64,000 nt of DNA from Capsicum annuum. Its lineage: Eukaryota > Streptophyta > Magnoliopsida > Solanales > Solanaceae. Made by a program: the position numbers and the translations under genes. This document shows positions 1 through 11,989 of the stretch, in pieces. Where the stretch lies: the NCBI RefSeq assembly GCF_002878395.1, contig NC_061118.1, forward strand, positions 88,449,910-88,513,909. Direction: 5' to 3'. The notes under the pieces were generated by a model. It searched no databases, was not told where the DNA came from, and worked only from the letters and a program-made list of their open reading frames with translations. The first letter of the stretch is position 1. Each line of letters starts with the position of its first letter.

Positions 1-1785
1 AGAGCTACAAATAAATAGATATACATATGTACATGAGTAAGGTCAACTCGTAATACAACCTAAAGCATTTGATTGGTATCTTAAGACCTCGTACTTATAG
101 CCAGAACTAGTTCTAGTATATCTGGGTTTCTAATCCATCCATCTAATTCTGAGATAATCATGCATGATAGAATAATCATTATATAAAAGAGCCAGAATCA
201 TACCTCAAGTATCAATACTGGATCATTAAAAAGTTATCATAATTTATCCATAACAAGGATTATAACAATAATATAACAATAACAATAACAATATGAGTAA
301 TCAACCAGTCTAAACAAATAATGCCTAATCAATACTTTCATGAACCCCCTTACCCCAGGCTCAGAAGGTCCAACTAACGTACATCACACCAAAAGCAATA
401 CTCATCACCTATACTTATGCATCCCCCCATAAGGATGATAGATATAGGAGCATACCGGTCTTTAGAAATATGCATACAAGAATGAATGCCCAGATATTGT
501 TCGTAAACCACAAATGATTAAAAAACCATAAGTAACCTAGTGTATAACCTCATATCATCATTATCAAATTCATCCTTTAGACTCAAACAATAAAATAATT
601 AATACCAAACTTGAATCAGTAGATAAATAATCAATATCCAGACTTGAACTTGTAAATATATAACTCCATATATAGTAAGTGCACAAACTTTGAACCATGT
701 CTAAAAGAGTGCAAGTTCATAAATCCATTACCCGGGTATACTCTGAACCAAATAAGCAGAAAAGTATAAAGGCGTCGGAATATCTCCCAACAGGGGTAAA
801 TGGTATTAATACATTCATGGACTTGAATCTATCTCAATCAAATCTTCAAATCATTATTTTTAGTATCATGGATCATAAGTATTTCTTAAGATGGTACGAT
901 TCCCATTGTTAATAAATCTATTTAAAAGGTGAAAAGTGGGATTTTTATCTCTTTTAGTGATCATAAATGTACCGCATCTATGTATGCGATCACCAGTATT
1001 CAAGCAAAGAAATCATAAATGTTAACATGTCAATAAAATACAAAAATTTTCTCTATAAAGATAGTATACTTCACAAAACTGAATCAATCAATGTTATGAA
1101 CATGGCCTCTAACCCAAGAATATATCCAAAAATACCTACAACATCATAATCATGGCCTTAAGCCCAAATGTATATTTGGCATAATCATAACATCAAAATT
1201 TGAGGAAAACCATCATAATCCATCGAGTAATACATAAGCATTTCTAAGGTTCATTACTTTCATACACAACTAATTTTCTAACAACCTAGGGTAATAGTAT
1301 TATAGAGGTATAATATGTATTTCAACTTAATGGTCAAATACCTTTCTAGCCACGAAGCTCATAATTTAGGCTAAGTAACGGTGTACTACCAATAATTACA
1401 TACTAACATTCCTATCTAATATGACATACATAAAACATCATCTCAAGAGAAGAGTTGATAGAAGCCTATCTCGAAGCAAACCACAAATCCTTATTTCATC
1501 CATAAAATGTCCGTCTTCACCCAACGATCTCAAAATGCCGCCATAATATCAAAATCATCCCATATTTCTATATTAAGGGTCGAATCAAAATTCAGGTTAA
1601 GAATAGGCCCACGGGGAGCATAAATAAAATCCAAAACTAAACCCTTCATGAGGTCCCTTGAAGAATAAGAGAATTATACTCAAAAGTTGAGCATAAATGG
1701 AGTACAATTCGGGTCACAAATAAACCTTTAATATTTAGGGATTTAAAGCCCTAATTTCTAAGAACTTATCAAGAAATTGAAGGAA

Positions 1786-1794
1786 TCTTACCAT
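1786..1794 (-). other. Candidate 5' splice site in the left-edge LTR leader
   Basis: The minus strand reads ATG/GTAAGA, close to the plant donor consensus, about 150 bases downstream of the TATA box. It sits where the other chromovirus-type LTRs in the window carry AAG/GTATGT. Splicing is inferred, not shown. Confidence 0.35.
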
Positions 1795-1936
1795 GAATTT
1801 GAAGGGAAATCACTGAATAATCATTAACAAAGCTCTCCAAATCATTTATAAGATTTAATCCCAAGCTCTCTCAACTTCTAGGGTTTAGTTCTCTTGGAAA
1901 TTGATGAGAAAATGGCCAAAAGGTCTGAAAAAAGGG

Positions 1937-1944
1937 TATTTATA
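1937..1944 (-). promoter_or_regulatory. TATA box of the left-edge LTR
   Basis: TATAAATA on the minus strand within GGGTATAAATACCC, itself palindromic. It lies about 710 bases from the LTR start, where U3 is expected to end. The plus strand reads TATTTATA, so the orientation rests on the LTR end and on the downstream leader. Confidence 0.5.
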
Positions 1945-2655
1945 CCCATCACAGGCACTCAGGTGTCGTTATCATGATATATTATAACTATTCCATAATT
2001 CGCTATTGCGACAAAGGTAACACTATTGCGGTACTTTCGGCTACACAAAAGAGTCGTTGTCACAACCAAAAGCATCACTATCACGATACTTTGGGCTACT
2101 CAAAGGAGTTGCTATCACAACCAAAGTCATCGCGATCACAATACACCAGATATAGCAGTCGACTTAGAGTTTTCCAATTCTCTAGCAAGCCCTCGAGATC
2201 ATTCAAAATGCCATATACACAAATAAACTTTGTAAACCTAGAAAATTTGATATTTTGGACTTAGTGGCACAATCAAAATTTCCATTTAAGGTTGTTTCAA
2301 CAAAAGTAGGTCCCACATCCAATTTCCATTTTCTTAACGTTTCGACCAATAGCTTAAAATGAGCTTGAGTACCTCGGTACCCTAACCAAGAGTCTACCTA
2401 TCCTAAAATCAACTTTTCAAAGCTGATGGCGCTATTGTAATTCTCATCCAAGTTCATCTGCTAGGAGTTTTTGTTTAAGACTAAATCCTAAACAACCAAA
2501 GCTCCAAAATAGAGAAATGAGCCTAAAATCAAAATGAATTGTCTGATAACTGAATCGATAATTTTGAAAAGTCATAAATGACTTTAGCCAATGTAGGGAG
2601 GCTTGAAACATTGAAAATACACAAAAAGCAAGGAAATAAGATGGGCCATTACATA

Positions 2656-3256
2656 AACTTTCCTAATTTTTCAACATCTTTGGTTGCAACCTGTTGAGAA
2701 ATCAACTCCGCCTGCATCATTGAATTTTTATTTGGAGGCTTATCACTATGATTTTTACCACTCCTGAAGGTTATGTTCATAACTTTCTTTGGATACTTTG
2801 TATCACTTGGTAATCCACCTTAGGGACTATTATCCTGTGCCTGATCTAGTTTCCCCAACTGCTGCTCTAACTTTTATTGAGCCACTTACTAAATTTTTAT
2901 TTCAACAACTATTTCTTCTTGCTTGTCCAGGATCTTCTCCAAAGTTTCCTCAATGTTACTGGCCTGTGTGTTGTGCTACTGCTAGAACTGTTGGTTCTGA
3001 TTATCGCCCCATTCATAATTGGGCTGAGTCTGCCATTTTTGGTTGTAGGAATTCACATAAGTTGGCTTATGTGCATTTCAAACAAAGTTCATGAATTTGG
3101 GATTCGTACCACACAAGTTTGCAGAGTGGACACTATTGCCATAAATATCATACCAACCTGGGGTCTGCAATTCTGCCTTCACTTGAGTTGGAGATTCGTT
3201 CATACCTAATTTGCTGAATTGAGTCATCATTTGATTATGCATAGCTGACAATAGGG
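2656..3256 (-). pseudogene. ATH1 gag, zinc-knuckle part (left of the ATH2 insertion)
   Basis: Minus-strand remnant of an Athila-like gag. It aligns by eye with the ATH2 copy at about 29890-30500: the same order of a knuckle, a Gln-rich linker and the segment around 2690-2790. The knuckle (about 3110-3160) reads YDIYGNSVHSANLCG, that is CX2CX4HX4C with the first two Cys changed to Tyr, each a single G-to-A change. ATH2 is inserted at 3257. The other half of the same gag resumes at 33092 (GGCTGTGATACTATC there corresponds to GGCTGTAACACTATC inside ATH2 gag), so the two pieces are one interrupted gene. A short minus-strand ORF crossing the junction (3078-3299) is a chance fusion into the ATH2 LTR. 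Confidence 0.65.
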
Positions 3257-4749
3257 TGTTGTGCCCAAGCACCCACACAAGTGTATGTGGTCTCACCAAG
3301 TAATATAGTGTACTTAAAGAAAGTTGAATATCGATCCCTGACAGAATTATTCTAACAACTATTCTATTTTAGTTCACTATTGAGATTGATTCAATACAAA
3401 AGTAGCCAAACGACTTTTAGAGTTATAAATTGAAAGTTATCAATGCGTAAAAGTAAAAGTCTTGGACAATCAACGAAGAAAAACCTAGGGTTAAGGCTCT
3501 GGGAACAATCATACTACATTATTGAACATCATTGATTAGATTACTTATCTTGGTTGATGATTCACGGGGTTAGTATTTTCATTATGATCTTCCAATCCTC
3601 TAATCTTCTATCTAACATTGACCCACAACTACATCGTTGAGCGGGGATTTCATACCATAATTGAACCAGATATGTCACTTAGGTATATCCCTATCCTAAG
3701 TACAAATTATAATGTTTGTTATGTTTATAATCCTACTCTATTCATCCCCACGTACTATCTTCTTGTTCCTTCTTTCGGGATCATAAGTTGACTATGGATG
3801 TATTCTAAGGGTAGATAAGCCTTAAAAATAGTGATAAAAAGGATTAATAAACAACAAAATATGATAAAGAATCAAAACCAAATAAGTTTAAAGCAATACC
3901 AATCATGTTCTTTGCCTTAATGTAATGACTCAATTTTCTAGAATCGAAACATCACACGGTGCTCATGATCCTGAAGGACCACAAGTTAACCCTCTAATGT
4001 TATTTGTACCTGAACACTGTATAATATAGATAACAAATACGAAAACTAGCCATAAGGTTCAAAACATCTAAAAATACTCAAAATTTAAAATTGAATACTG
4101 ATACATCTATCTGAAAAGCCTTTAAACTGTCTAAACTGTGGAATTGATGGGACATGTCCCCAACTAACTCTATCTACTGAAAATAAACTAATTCCAATAC
4201 AATAATAATAAAAATAAGGATCATCCTCAACTGAAGAGGACCCACTGCTATATTTGGTACTAAGCTGCTAAGGGTACTCTGGATTTTGTGCCTCTGAGCC
4301 TATGGTGTCAAATAAAACACCATAGCGCAAATGCGTCAGTACGGGAATGTACCGAGTATGCAGACGAGGTAAGGCTAAATGTTAGGGCTTATGCATGAAC
4401 AATTACTTAACTGGATAATCATGAGAGTACTAAATGAGAACATATGCATGAATGCACAAACCATAACTACAACCATCACGACTCTGAATATTGAAACTCA
4501 GATACTGTATTACTATCATATGAACTCACTACTAATACTGAGATACTAAACAACTTAATCATCCGATACCGATAACTAAGAACTGAAGTTGAGACCAGTT
4601 TTATCTAGTGAGTGATCTTGGAATCTGAGGATACTGAGGCTGATTGACTAAATATACTCACGTCATTAACTGAATTCTAAGCTTTCTACCCTCGAATGAC
4701 TGCATCAGATATCAAATCTCTCTAACGAATGATTTCAGAATCTACTATC

Positions 4750-5085
4750 AATGATAAGAAAAGATCATGTCCGAATCTGAAAACAAGAATACTCAACTAA
4801 ATCAGAGATTGAGATCAAGCCTATCTGATGGGTGATCTCTAGATCTGATAATAAGAATACTGAACTGAATCTGAGATGAGATCAAGCCTATCTGACGGGT
4901 GATCTCTAGGTCTAATAACAAGAATACTTAACTGAATCTGAGATTAAGATCAAGCCTATCTGATGGGTGATCTCAGGATCTGATAATGAGATTACTCAAC
5001 TGAATATGAGACTCAGATCAAGCCTATCTAACGAGCGATCTCATGATCTAATAATGAATAACATTATATTAGGACCAAGACTATC
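4750..5085. repeat. 67/68-bp tandem repeat inside the solo LTR
   Basis: The phrase GATCAAGCCTATCT starts at 4813, 4880, 4948 and 5016, giving periods of 67, 68 and 68 bases. Each is followed by GATGGGTGATCTC-like sequence, a TCTGATAATAAGAAT block and ACTGAATCTGAGA. A more diverged unit precedes (from about 4757) and another follows (GGACCAAGACTATCTGATAGG at about 5078). Isolated echoes occur near 5338. It is an expanded minisatellite within a long U5. Confidence 0.8.
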
Positions 5086-6590
5086 TGATAGGTGGTCCAT
5101 AAATCAATAGATCTATATGATTTCCTTACTGAAATAGATAGATGACTGTATCTGACAGTCGTAATTTCTGAAGATTGATACTGAAACTGTAACTGTGGAA
5201 GTATTTACTTAACCAACATACCCCGAATCTCAACTGGTGAGGTCCGACCTGTAACCCCAGCTAGAAGGGTATCAATATCATACCACGGTTAAAGAACTCT
5301 CTGGTAAAGTATATTTGACGGATGACCCTCGCAGGAAGTCAAGCCTATTTGATGGGTGACTAGCCTTTCCTGACGGATGACTCCTGCATCCTACACTGGC
5401 TACGTAGTTTAGGAGTTCAGGGATTGCTCTTAATGACTTTGACTCTTTATCGGGGAACCGCCATCCCTACCCTCGCTCGGTCCTAGATCCTACTCCTAAC
5501 TGAAAGAATCTGAACTGATTCTTAATCGAACACAAACTAAAATGAATCTAATACTGATCATATTTCTCGAATGATCTGAGTGAGTTAAGCTGAATTCACT
5601 TGGTTTCGTATCTGATGGAATACTACTGAATCTCGTTATCTAACTGAACAACACTGAGCTTTGAATAGATTCATCGATTACTACAGAGGTCAAAACTGAA
5701 CACTTGAATACTACTAGATCTGAGCTGGGTACAAAACTGAGGCTAGATTACTAGTGATACTGAGACTACGGTGATTACAGAGATTACTAAGATTTCTTAA
5801 GTTCTGTATCTGTCTAAGAACACAGAGTTCTATAACTCGTTGAGTTCTGAGAATTATGGCTCGAATGGAATTATTGTGAAAACTAACACGGGCTCTAGAC
5901 AGCAACTAAATTGTCAGGTATAAATACCCCCAGGAATTGATAACATAAAAGTAAAGCATAACCATTCTTGAATTATCAAGACCATGGGCATTCGTTCACC
6001 ATCACAATCACTACAACATCTCTTTAAGCATTTGGGAATCATAAACATGTGATAGTATAGGGAGACATGTTATTGGCTCATACTCCATTCAACAAGATCT
6101 TGCATCAAACACTTGGCATGTATTAAAGTCTTAGCATGTATCAAAGAGCACATAATTGGGGAATTTCATGCTATCATGTTACAATTCATTCACTAAGGCT
6201 TTTTAACAAACACTTGACATGCATGGGCTTGCACACAATTGGGGATTTCTAGTCAATATGCTATAATGACTCTAATTCCTTCACATAAGCATTTTATCAA
6301 ACATATGGGGAGCATGCTTTTCTTATTCAACAATTTTCTTCACTTAGTTGACATGAACACATCACTTAACAAGCAACTTGAAGAGGGTTTATCATGAATA
6401 TCACATGAATATCACATACTAGGGTCAAATCTTGAAAACCTTGCAAACAAACATGAAACAAAACTAAATAATAGTATGAACATCAATTTCAACACAAATG
6501 AATCATGAAAAACCATAAACATAAGATCTTTGAAATTTAGAAAAGGGTTCTTGAACTTCTTGGATGAAAGGGACCCAAGAATCAACATCT

Positions 6591-6600
6591 ACATACCTTA
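6591..6600 (-). other. Candidate 5' splice site, solo LTR leader
   Basis: The minus strand reads TAAG/GTATGT, identical in its eight core bases to the sites in CHR-B, CHR-I and the CHR-E2 3' LTR, and about 150 bases after the TATA-like box. Confidence 0.4.
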
Positions 6601-6747
6601 GAGAAACTCTTGGTTGAAAGCTCTTGGAGAGATTCTTGATTTCTTGATTTCTCTTGATTCTTATTGAACAAGAAGGAAGGGTTTTGATTTTGTAGAAACC
6701 CTAGTTTTTGATATTGAAGATGAAAAATGTAGTGATCCTTGATCGGA

Positions 6748-6755
6748 TATAAATA
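6748..6755 (-). promoter_or_regulatory. TATA-like box of the solo LTR
   Basis: The minus strand reads CCCTATTTATATCC about 550 bases into the LTR. The plus strand at this place reads TATAAATA, which looks even better, but the LTR ends and the leader motif downstream put transcription on the minus strand. Confidence 0.4.
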
Positions 6756-8263
6756 GGGGCGAAAAATATCAAAAATCCCTTTTAAAGACGAGTTAAAAAT
6801 GCTGAACGGGGTCTGTAATAGTCGAAGTGACGGTCTGTTGGATCGTTTGTCACATAGAGGTCGGAAAAAGAACACACTGCCTCGATGCAACGGTCTCAGC
6901 TATGGTCCATCATAAACCCAATGGTTCGTCGGATCATCTGTCGCACGTTGGCCAGGATGAGGCTATACTGCCTCAGCGCGATGGTCCCAGCGACAGTCCG
7001 TCGTAGCCTCGGCGGTCCATAATCCTAGCCATCGTACTTCGGTGTCACTACCTTGGTTGCAATTGGCTGGGTGATGGTTTGTTGCAAGATCGACGGTCCG
7101 ACAATCCGGCCATTGCACCTGGGCGGTTCCGACTATTTTCTGTAAAACGGCCATAACTTCCCTATCCGATGCCGGACTTTGACGAAATTGGTATCTATGG
7201 AAAGCTTATTCAATTCTCTACACCGGATTTGTACCGGATTTATGCTTCACTTGACATATTATAAGTCTTAGACTATGAGAGAAATTTGTGGGGTCTTACA
7301 CTTAAGCCCAGAAAAGGGCTTTTAGATGCTCATGGACATAACCATAATTGCAAGGATAGAAAACAATTTAAAATCCCTACAAAAACTAAATATAAGATTG
7401 AAAAAAACTATTTGAACTGTTTTACAACACCTCTCCAAGTTTCAAAGTCGTCCAAGGTGTTTAGCATCATGCGCAACTGTCCTATTTATTGGAGGACAAT
7501 TCTTGCCGATTTTGACATAGGTCCGCGTCGCACCATTTATTGCTGTACCTAGGGTGTGAGACACACCCTAATCAAATATACACACTCTTTTTAGTCCTTA
7601 AAAATCTCCCTATGTGTGTAAATCTCCCCATATCAGTGTATTGGGTCCGCAACATGCCATGAACATCCAAGGTGTCTGTTTTACGTCAAATCTTATACTG
7701 TGCTTTTGTCCATCCATTCTAAGCCTTGTGATGTTGTTTACACTTTATTTAAAGCTTGGGTATCATCCATATATCATAATCATAAACTCACAAAGTATCT
7801 TATAACATCAAACACCACGAATTAGCTTTTAAAACAACACAACATCCAAGATGGTGAACTAGAGACTTAAGCTAAGAATACTAGTTTTGCCTGTTTGGAT
7901 CTTTAACTTGTTTTTGACTGTTGGCTTATTTCAATTGAACCTTAAAAACTATAAATAAGTTTTTACACACATAATTACACAATAATACCATTAGTAACTC
8001 ATCAAACACACTAGAATCCACCGAGATCAACTGGAACAACACCTAGCTCAAGCTAGTAACACTAGTTTTCTCATTTGAACTCTAATTGACTAATTTTATT
8101 CTAAACTTGTTTGAAAAACACCTTAAAAATTGTAATCAATTACTTTAACACTTAGATGCTCATTCATATAATTATTAACATATTAAGTACACAAGAAGTA
8201 CTCAAACTAAAGTGAAATAAGCCCGAATAACAACACTAAGGTGCATAAATTCACCTCAAATCA

Positions 8264-9258
8264 TCACCCTACTTAAAGCCTTATTCGTCTTCAAACAACT
8301 CGTTACTCTAAGAATCATAACCAGAAGAGACTCCACACTTATACTACAAACAAGTCACTTAAGCTAGTACTACAATGACTTCACAGAATGCAAGTTTTTA
8401 CACTAAGCATACTATACACAATTGAAAGCTCAAGAATACTACTCCAAAACATCCTAGCCACAAGAATTGACTCACAAAATTGGAAAATTCATAAATATTT
8501 CTCAATCAAAGACATCATATAAATCACCCAACTATCATGAAACATGTTCCCTCACAACAAGAGAGTTACCCATAAACACTCACATCGATACAATTTATCA
8601 CAAAATGGGTACAAGAATCAAGTTACGCTCACTCTTACAAAGAATACACACGTTATACAAGATGAACCATAGGCTTTACCTTAGTGTAGTGCTCCACTAA
8701 TATCAGAATGTTAAGGCTTAAGATCAAATAGGTTTTTATGGATTGTAATGTAGGCTAAGGAAGGGTATAAACTATTCTGGCTAGTAATAGTGGCTATATC
8801 CCCTAAGCGGTTCAATACATTACACTTTTCATTTAATTCACCTCTAACAACCAATTTCCACTACTTCTGTCTACCCAGATCTTTTATTTTATCCCATCTC
8901 TTTAACTTCACTCACATTCAATATGGGAGGGAGTATTGTCTATCAATTCACAATTCATTTTTAGCACAAATTTTCTTTTCACTCCCAACCACAACACATC
9001 AACTGTACACACTAATAACTATTTTTATTTTGGCGCTTTAATTTCATCTTTTCTAACTTCAATTTGAAACTCCTTAACTCAATTAAATTTCAACTAAAGT
9101 TCTTAGGAGGTTTGGATCAAATTACTGTTAATCAAATAAAGGGATTACGCTACATATAACGTTACCAACGAATAGGCTAAAGTCTCAATGGGGTTATCAA
9201 GGATTAGGCACAAGTGTATGCGAGAAAAAAGGGTACAAACATGGATACCAAAGAAATG
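8264..9258. other. ATH2 3' internal non-coding region, part 1
   Basis: This runs from the 3' LTR of ATH2 to the CHR-E1 insertion. It is AT-rich, and I recognise no domain in any frame. The ORFs at 8467-8700 and 8790-9041 have no recognisable composition or homology and are probably chance. The sequence continues on the other side of CHR-E1 at 28263. The base pattern AAATG at 9254-9258 is the left copy of the E1 target-site duplication. Confidence 0.5.
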
Positions 9259-11656
9259 TGACATGATACGCCCTGGGGACTTATCGTAATGGGCGTCCCA
9301 AGTCCGACCAGGACTGGAGACCACTCACGTTAACCAACCCAACCTCCAGCCGCCTGTCCTGAGTTGGCTGAATTTTGAGCATGTAACGAGATAGTGTAGC
9401 GTCTCACATAAAGACTCCAGTGATAGATCACAACCGTGACCGACCAACCAAGTCCAATCATCCCATACCAATAATCCGACCATAACAAACCATACCAAAA
9501 TAAGGGCCATAAACCAGGCCATAACTGAGGATGTTCCAAAATATAATATAATTAATTTGAAAATGAAATAAGATAGAATAGTGAGAAATTATGTCTTATG
9601 ATTCTAGCCTCGATACTAATACCAATGATAAGGCTGACACCTATACCTATCCCTCCCATTCCAACCAATAGAAGTACCATAAAGCCTCTAACCAAAAGAG
9701 TAATGAAATCCAGTTGGGACATGCCCCTAACCATAGCGAAAACCAATATCTAAAATAAAATCAAGGTGTCTAGAAATATCCATAACATGAAATTGAACAT
9801 TCTAAAAGGATAGAAGCTTACCACTTTAGTCCAAATACTAATCCCGAGTCAATCACTATGTAGGAGGAGTAGAACGGCGGATTCCTTTATAGCGTAGGTA
9901 TATAGCCGCCAGTAGACGGGGTTAGCGAGTGACTGATAAAATTATCTCAGGGTAAGGATAAAATAATGCCATTTATAAAACCAAGTAAAAACATCCATAC
10001 AAACAAAACCATACATATATATATATACAACTATTCTGGTAAAAGTTACCTGGGATTTGTAGCTTTGCCTTTCTAAACCACCCATGAGCTATATGGGTTC
10101 ATCTCCCCTTACGGAAAGGGCCCTAGTGCGTATAGATGCACGTCCATGAAAGAAAGCCTTGGGATGACTAGTACAACCCCCAAATATAGTGTGACATCAA
10201 GAACATGGATACCAAGACCAACCTCATATCAGCAAATATGAGTTTCCAGTTTTGGTCCCCCCAAGACCCCTACCTTCAATGGTTTAGCTACACATCCTGC
10301 CATTATTGCCCAATTAAAACCAATTTCAAAATAACCAAACCATTTTCCATTTATTAACCAAGGCCATTAATATTGGTATCGTCATACCAATCCTTACTTG
10401 CAAGTTTTATCCATAGCCAACCATATAGAGGTTTAAAGGGACTTTCAAGTGCCCTTCCATTTACCATATTAAACCACTTGGGGGATTCCATGTGACCCTT
10501 AAGCATAACAATTAGCCATTTACCATTCCAAGCCATTTAAACCATGAACAATTCCTTTACCAAGTTCTAAAAAATGTAAAGTTTCATTAAATGCAGTCAA
10601 TGAAATGAACATATCTTTATAGGCATTTTGTCAAACACATTGGGGGCATAATATGACCAAGACCAATTCTAATTACTATTAAACCATTTCCATGCAATCC
10701 AATTATCAAAAAAACCATTAATGCATATAAAATCATAATTAAAACCATGGGAAACCATAACCAACCATTTAATATCAAAACCCCCAAATCATATTTGAAA
10801 ACCAAAATTATACTATCACTGAAGTCATGAAAACATTAATGAAAACCATGCGTTTGGATAGAATTAATAACGAGGGAAGAGAACATGCCTTAAACCAAGA
10901 TGATAATGGAAAGAAATCACCAAGAAAAGCCCCAAATTGATCCTTTAGTTGAAACCCTAACTTCCTATGACCAAAAGATCTTGAGAGAATTATGGAGTGT
11001 TTTAGAAAAGTTTCTAAGTGTTAATGAATGGAATAATAGTGTAAATAACCTACCAAGTAGTTTAAAAGTTGTGGGGCCTTATTAGGATAAGTGGGGAAAT
11101 ATCCAGAATACCCCTACTTGAGTTACACCAAAATCCCATCATAGAGAAATTACTGCCCCATACGAGTCGCACACTTATAATACAATTGGTATCCTCCACT
11201 CATATCCTAGACTCAACCCTTGGATAAAACACTGTCCAACATACAACTTATCCAACCAAGTCATGTTGACAGTATACGATCCGTGCCCTTCATCCGTACC
11301 CCTGATAGATTTAAACTCAAGAAAGATTTAGATATTGTCTACCATATGAGTCCCTAGTATGACTCGTACCCTGGATTATGGCTCTCGGTGAGCCACCAGT
11401 GCTGAGATCCAACCTAAGTATCCAAGTCTAAAATTATGTTAAGGAACCAAACAATCTTTAATCACCAATACGACTCGTGCCCCTAAGTCCTACCCATTCT
11501 ACTAACCAAAATGTATCCCACCAACTATCACTGGTCAGTATACGACTGGACATTACCATCTGTAACCCAAAATACAGCTCGTACCCTCGAGTCGTATTAA
11601 GTCCAGACACTAGAATCCTTGGAAATTTTCTAAGGGTCAAAACCCAGGGTGTTATA
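9259..11656 (-). repeat. 3' LTR of CHR-E1 (2398 bp)
   Basis: The right end reads CCCAGGGTGTTATA on the plus strand, i.e. the minus strand starts TATAACACCCTGGGTTTTGACCC, with the usual TG changed to TA. The left end is TGACATGATACG. The U3 part (about 11150-11600) repeats TACGAGTCG/CGACTCGTA words. The start of the leader (10882-10889) reads AAG/GCATGT on the minus strand, a GC version of the donor seen in the E2 3' LTR. A dinucleotide AT run lies at 10012-10027. Short minus-strand ORFs at 9325-9746 are fortuitous: the same region in the sister LTRs does not keep them open. Confidence 0.85.
10012..10027. repeat. AT dinucleotide run in the E1 3' LTR
   Basis: An (AT)n run that also occurs, longer, at the same place in the E1 5' LTR (26655-26675), so it has changed length since insertion. 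Confidence 0.7.
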
Positions 11657-11670
11657 GTCTCCCCCACTAG
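11657..11670 (-). other. Polypurine tract of CHR-E1
   Basis: The minus strand reads TAGTGGGGGAGAC directly before the 3' LTR. The same tract precedes the CHR-E2 3' LTR (AGTGGGGGAGA at about 24023-24033). It would prime plus-strand DNA synthesis. Confidence 0.7.
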
Positions 11671-11881
11671 GAATAGTTATCCTAAAGACTGACAAGGTAG
11701 GTGTAACCACATACACGAGTCATTTGCATTATTAAATATATTCATAATCTTTAACAAAGTTTGAAAACAAAGAAGAAAAGATATTAATCTTTATTTTAAT
11801 GAACTCAATAAAATAAAGATGTGTTGAAGACACATACTTTCTGCACGAATCCTAGGAGAAGAAAACAAATGGAAATATTAG

Positions 11882-11979
11882 GCTAGAAGGCAACTCCAGC
11901 TTATAAGCCATATTACAAAGATGGGATCAACCAAACTTAAGCTAGAAGGCAACTCCAGCTTATAAGCTATATTACAAAC
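11882..11979. repeat. 59-bp tandem duplication replacing the E1 chromodomain region
   Basis: GCTAGAAGGCAACTCCAGCT begins at 11882 and again at 11941, and both units continue TATAAGC-ATATTACAAA. In CHR-E2 the corresponding place holds the integrase C-terminus and chromodomain, so several hundred bases were lost here and a short filler-like duplication sits at the junction. Confidence 0.7.
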
Positions 11980-11989
11980 TCACCATAAA

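Larger units (their letters stand above)
1..2655 (-). repeat. LTR of a minus-strand retrotransposon, cut by the left window edge
   Basis: Reading the minus strand, the right end at 2655 begins TGTAATGGCCC, a typical gypsy LTR start, and the sequence switches abruptly to Athila-like gag at 2656. About 710 bases in lies a TATA box (TATAAATA), followed by an AAACCCTAG leader as in the other LTRs here, and then a GTAAGA donor-like site. The stretch just upstream of TATA (about 1960-2150) reiterates short GCGA/CAATAGCG-like words. No coding domain is visible, and the short ORFs are not gene-like. I could not find the other LTR end, so it probably lies left of position 1. Whether this is a solo LTR or part of a full element cannot be told. 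It was probably inserted into ATH1, whose protease and 3' LTR are missing on this side. Confidence 0.6.
3921..7300 (-). mobile_element. Solo LTR (3380 bp) with perfect 5-bp TSD
   Basis: The segment begins TGTAATGACTC and ends GGGTCTTACA. It is flanked by CTTAA at 3916-3920 and again at 7301-7305, and removing it rejoins the ATH2 LTR seamlessly (compare 32155-32170). There is no coding domain, no primer site and no second copy of the terminus inside, so this is a solo LTR left by LTR-LTR recombination, not a short complete element. Orientation is minus: the minus strand starts TGTAAGACCCC, has a TATA-like TATTTATA about 550 bases in, then an ACTAGGGTTTCT leader and AAG/GTATGT, exactly the order in CHR-B, and it ends with a GAGCACCGTGTGATG block like the CHR-B LTR end. 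U5 contains a 67/68-bp minisatellite. Confidence 0.85.
3257..8263 (-). repeat. 3' LTR of ATH2 (interrupted by the solo LTR)
   Basis: The two pieces 3257-3920 and 7306-8263 together match the other ATH2 LTR (31485-33086) along their length. Shared landmarks are ACACAAGTGTATGTGGTCTCACCAAGTAATATAG near the left end (compare 31500-31550), GGGCTTTTAG-CGCTCATGGACATAAC (7315 and 32175), and AGGTGCATAAAT near the right end. A minus-strand TATA-like AATAAATAGG lies at 7481-7490; the other LTR has TATAAATAGG there. Just outside the right end, AGTAGGGTGA on the minus strand (8264-8275) is the likely polypurine tract. Confidence 0.75.

Noticed and set aside
697..1149. Short plus-strand ORFs near the left edge
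   Set aside because: They lie in LTR-type DNA that is read on the other strand, are AT-rich and show no recognisable motif.
2789..3209. Plus-strand ORFs of 101 and 110 codons with Cys- and Leu-rich segments
   Set aside because: They are the antisense of the ATH1 gag linker and knuckle, whose ATH2 counterpart is at 30100-30450, and are not conserved as frames there.
4750..5085. Possible CRISPR-like array
   Set aside because: The units are contiguous and degenerate, without unique spacers, and lie within a plant LTR. It is a minisatellite.
6748..6755. Strong plus-strand TATAAATA in the solo LTR, suggesting plus orientation
   Set aside because: LTR ends, leader motif, donor site and resemblance to CHR-B all place transcription on the minus strand; the box is nearly self-complementary.
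3921..7300. Possible complete short retrotransposon (TRIM)
   Set aside because: No internal second copy of the terminus, primer site or purine tract was found; one 3.4-kb LTR with a perfect TSD fits a solo LTR.
9325..9746. Three minus-strand ORFs of 64-69 codons, some hydrophobic
   Set aside because: They fall inside the CHR-E1 3' LTR; the sister LTRs do not keep the frames and no domain is visible.
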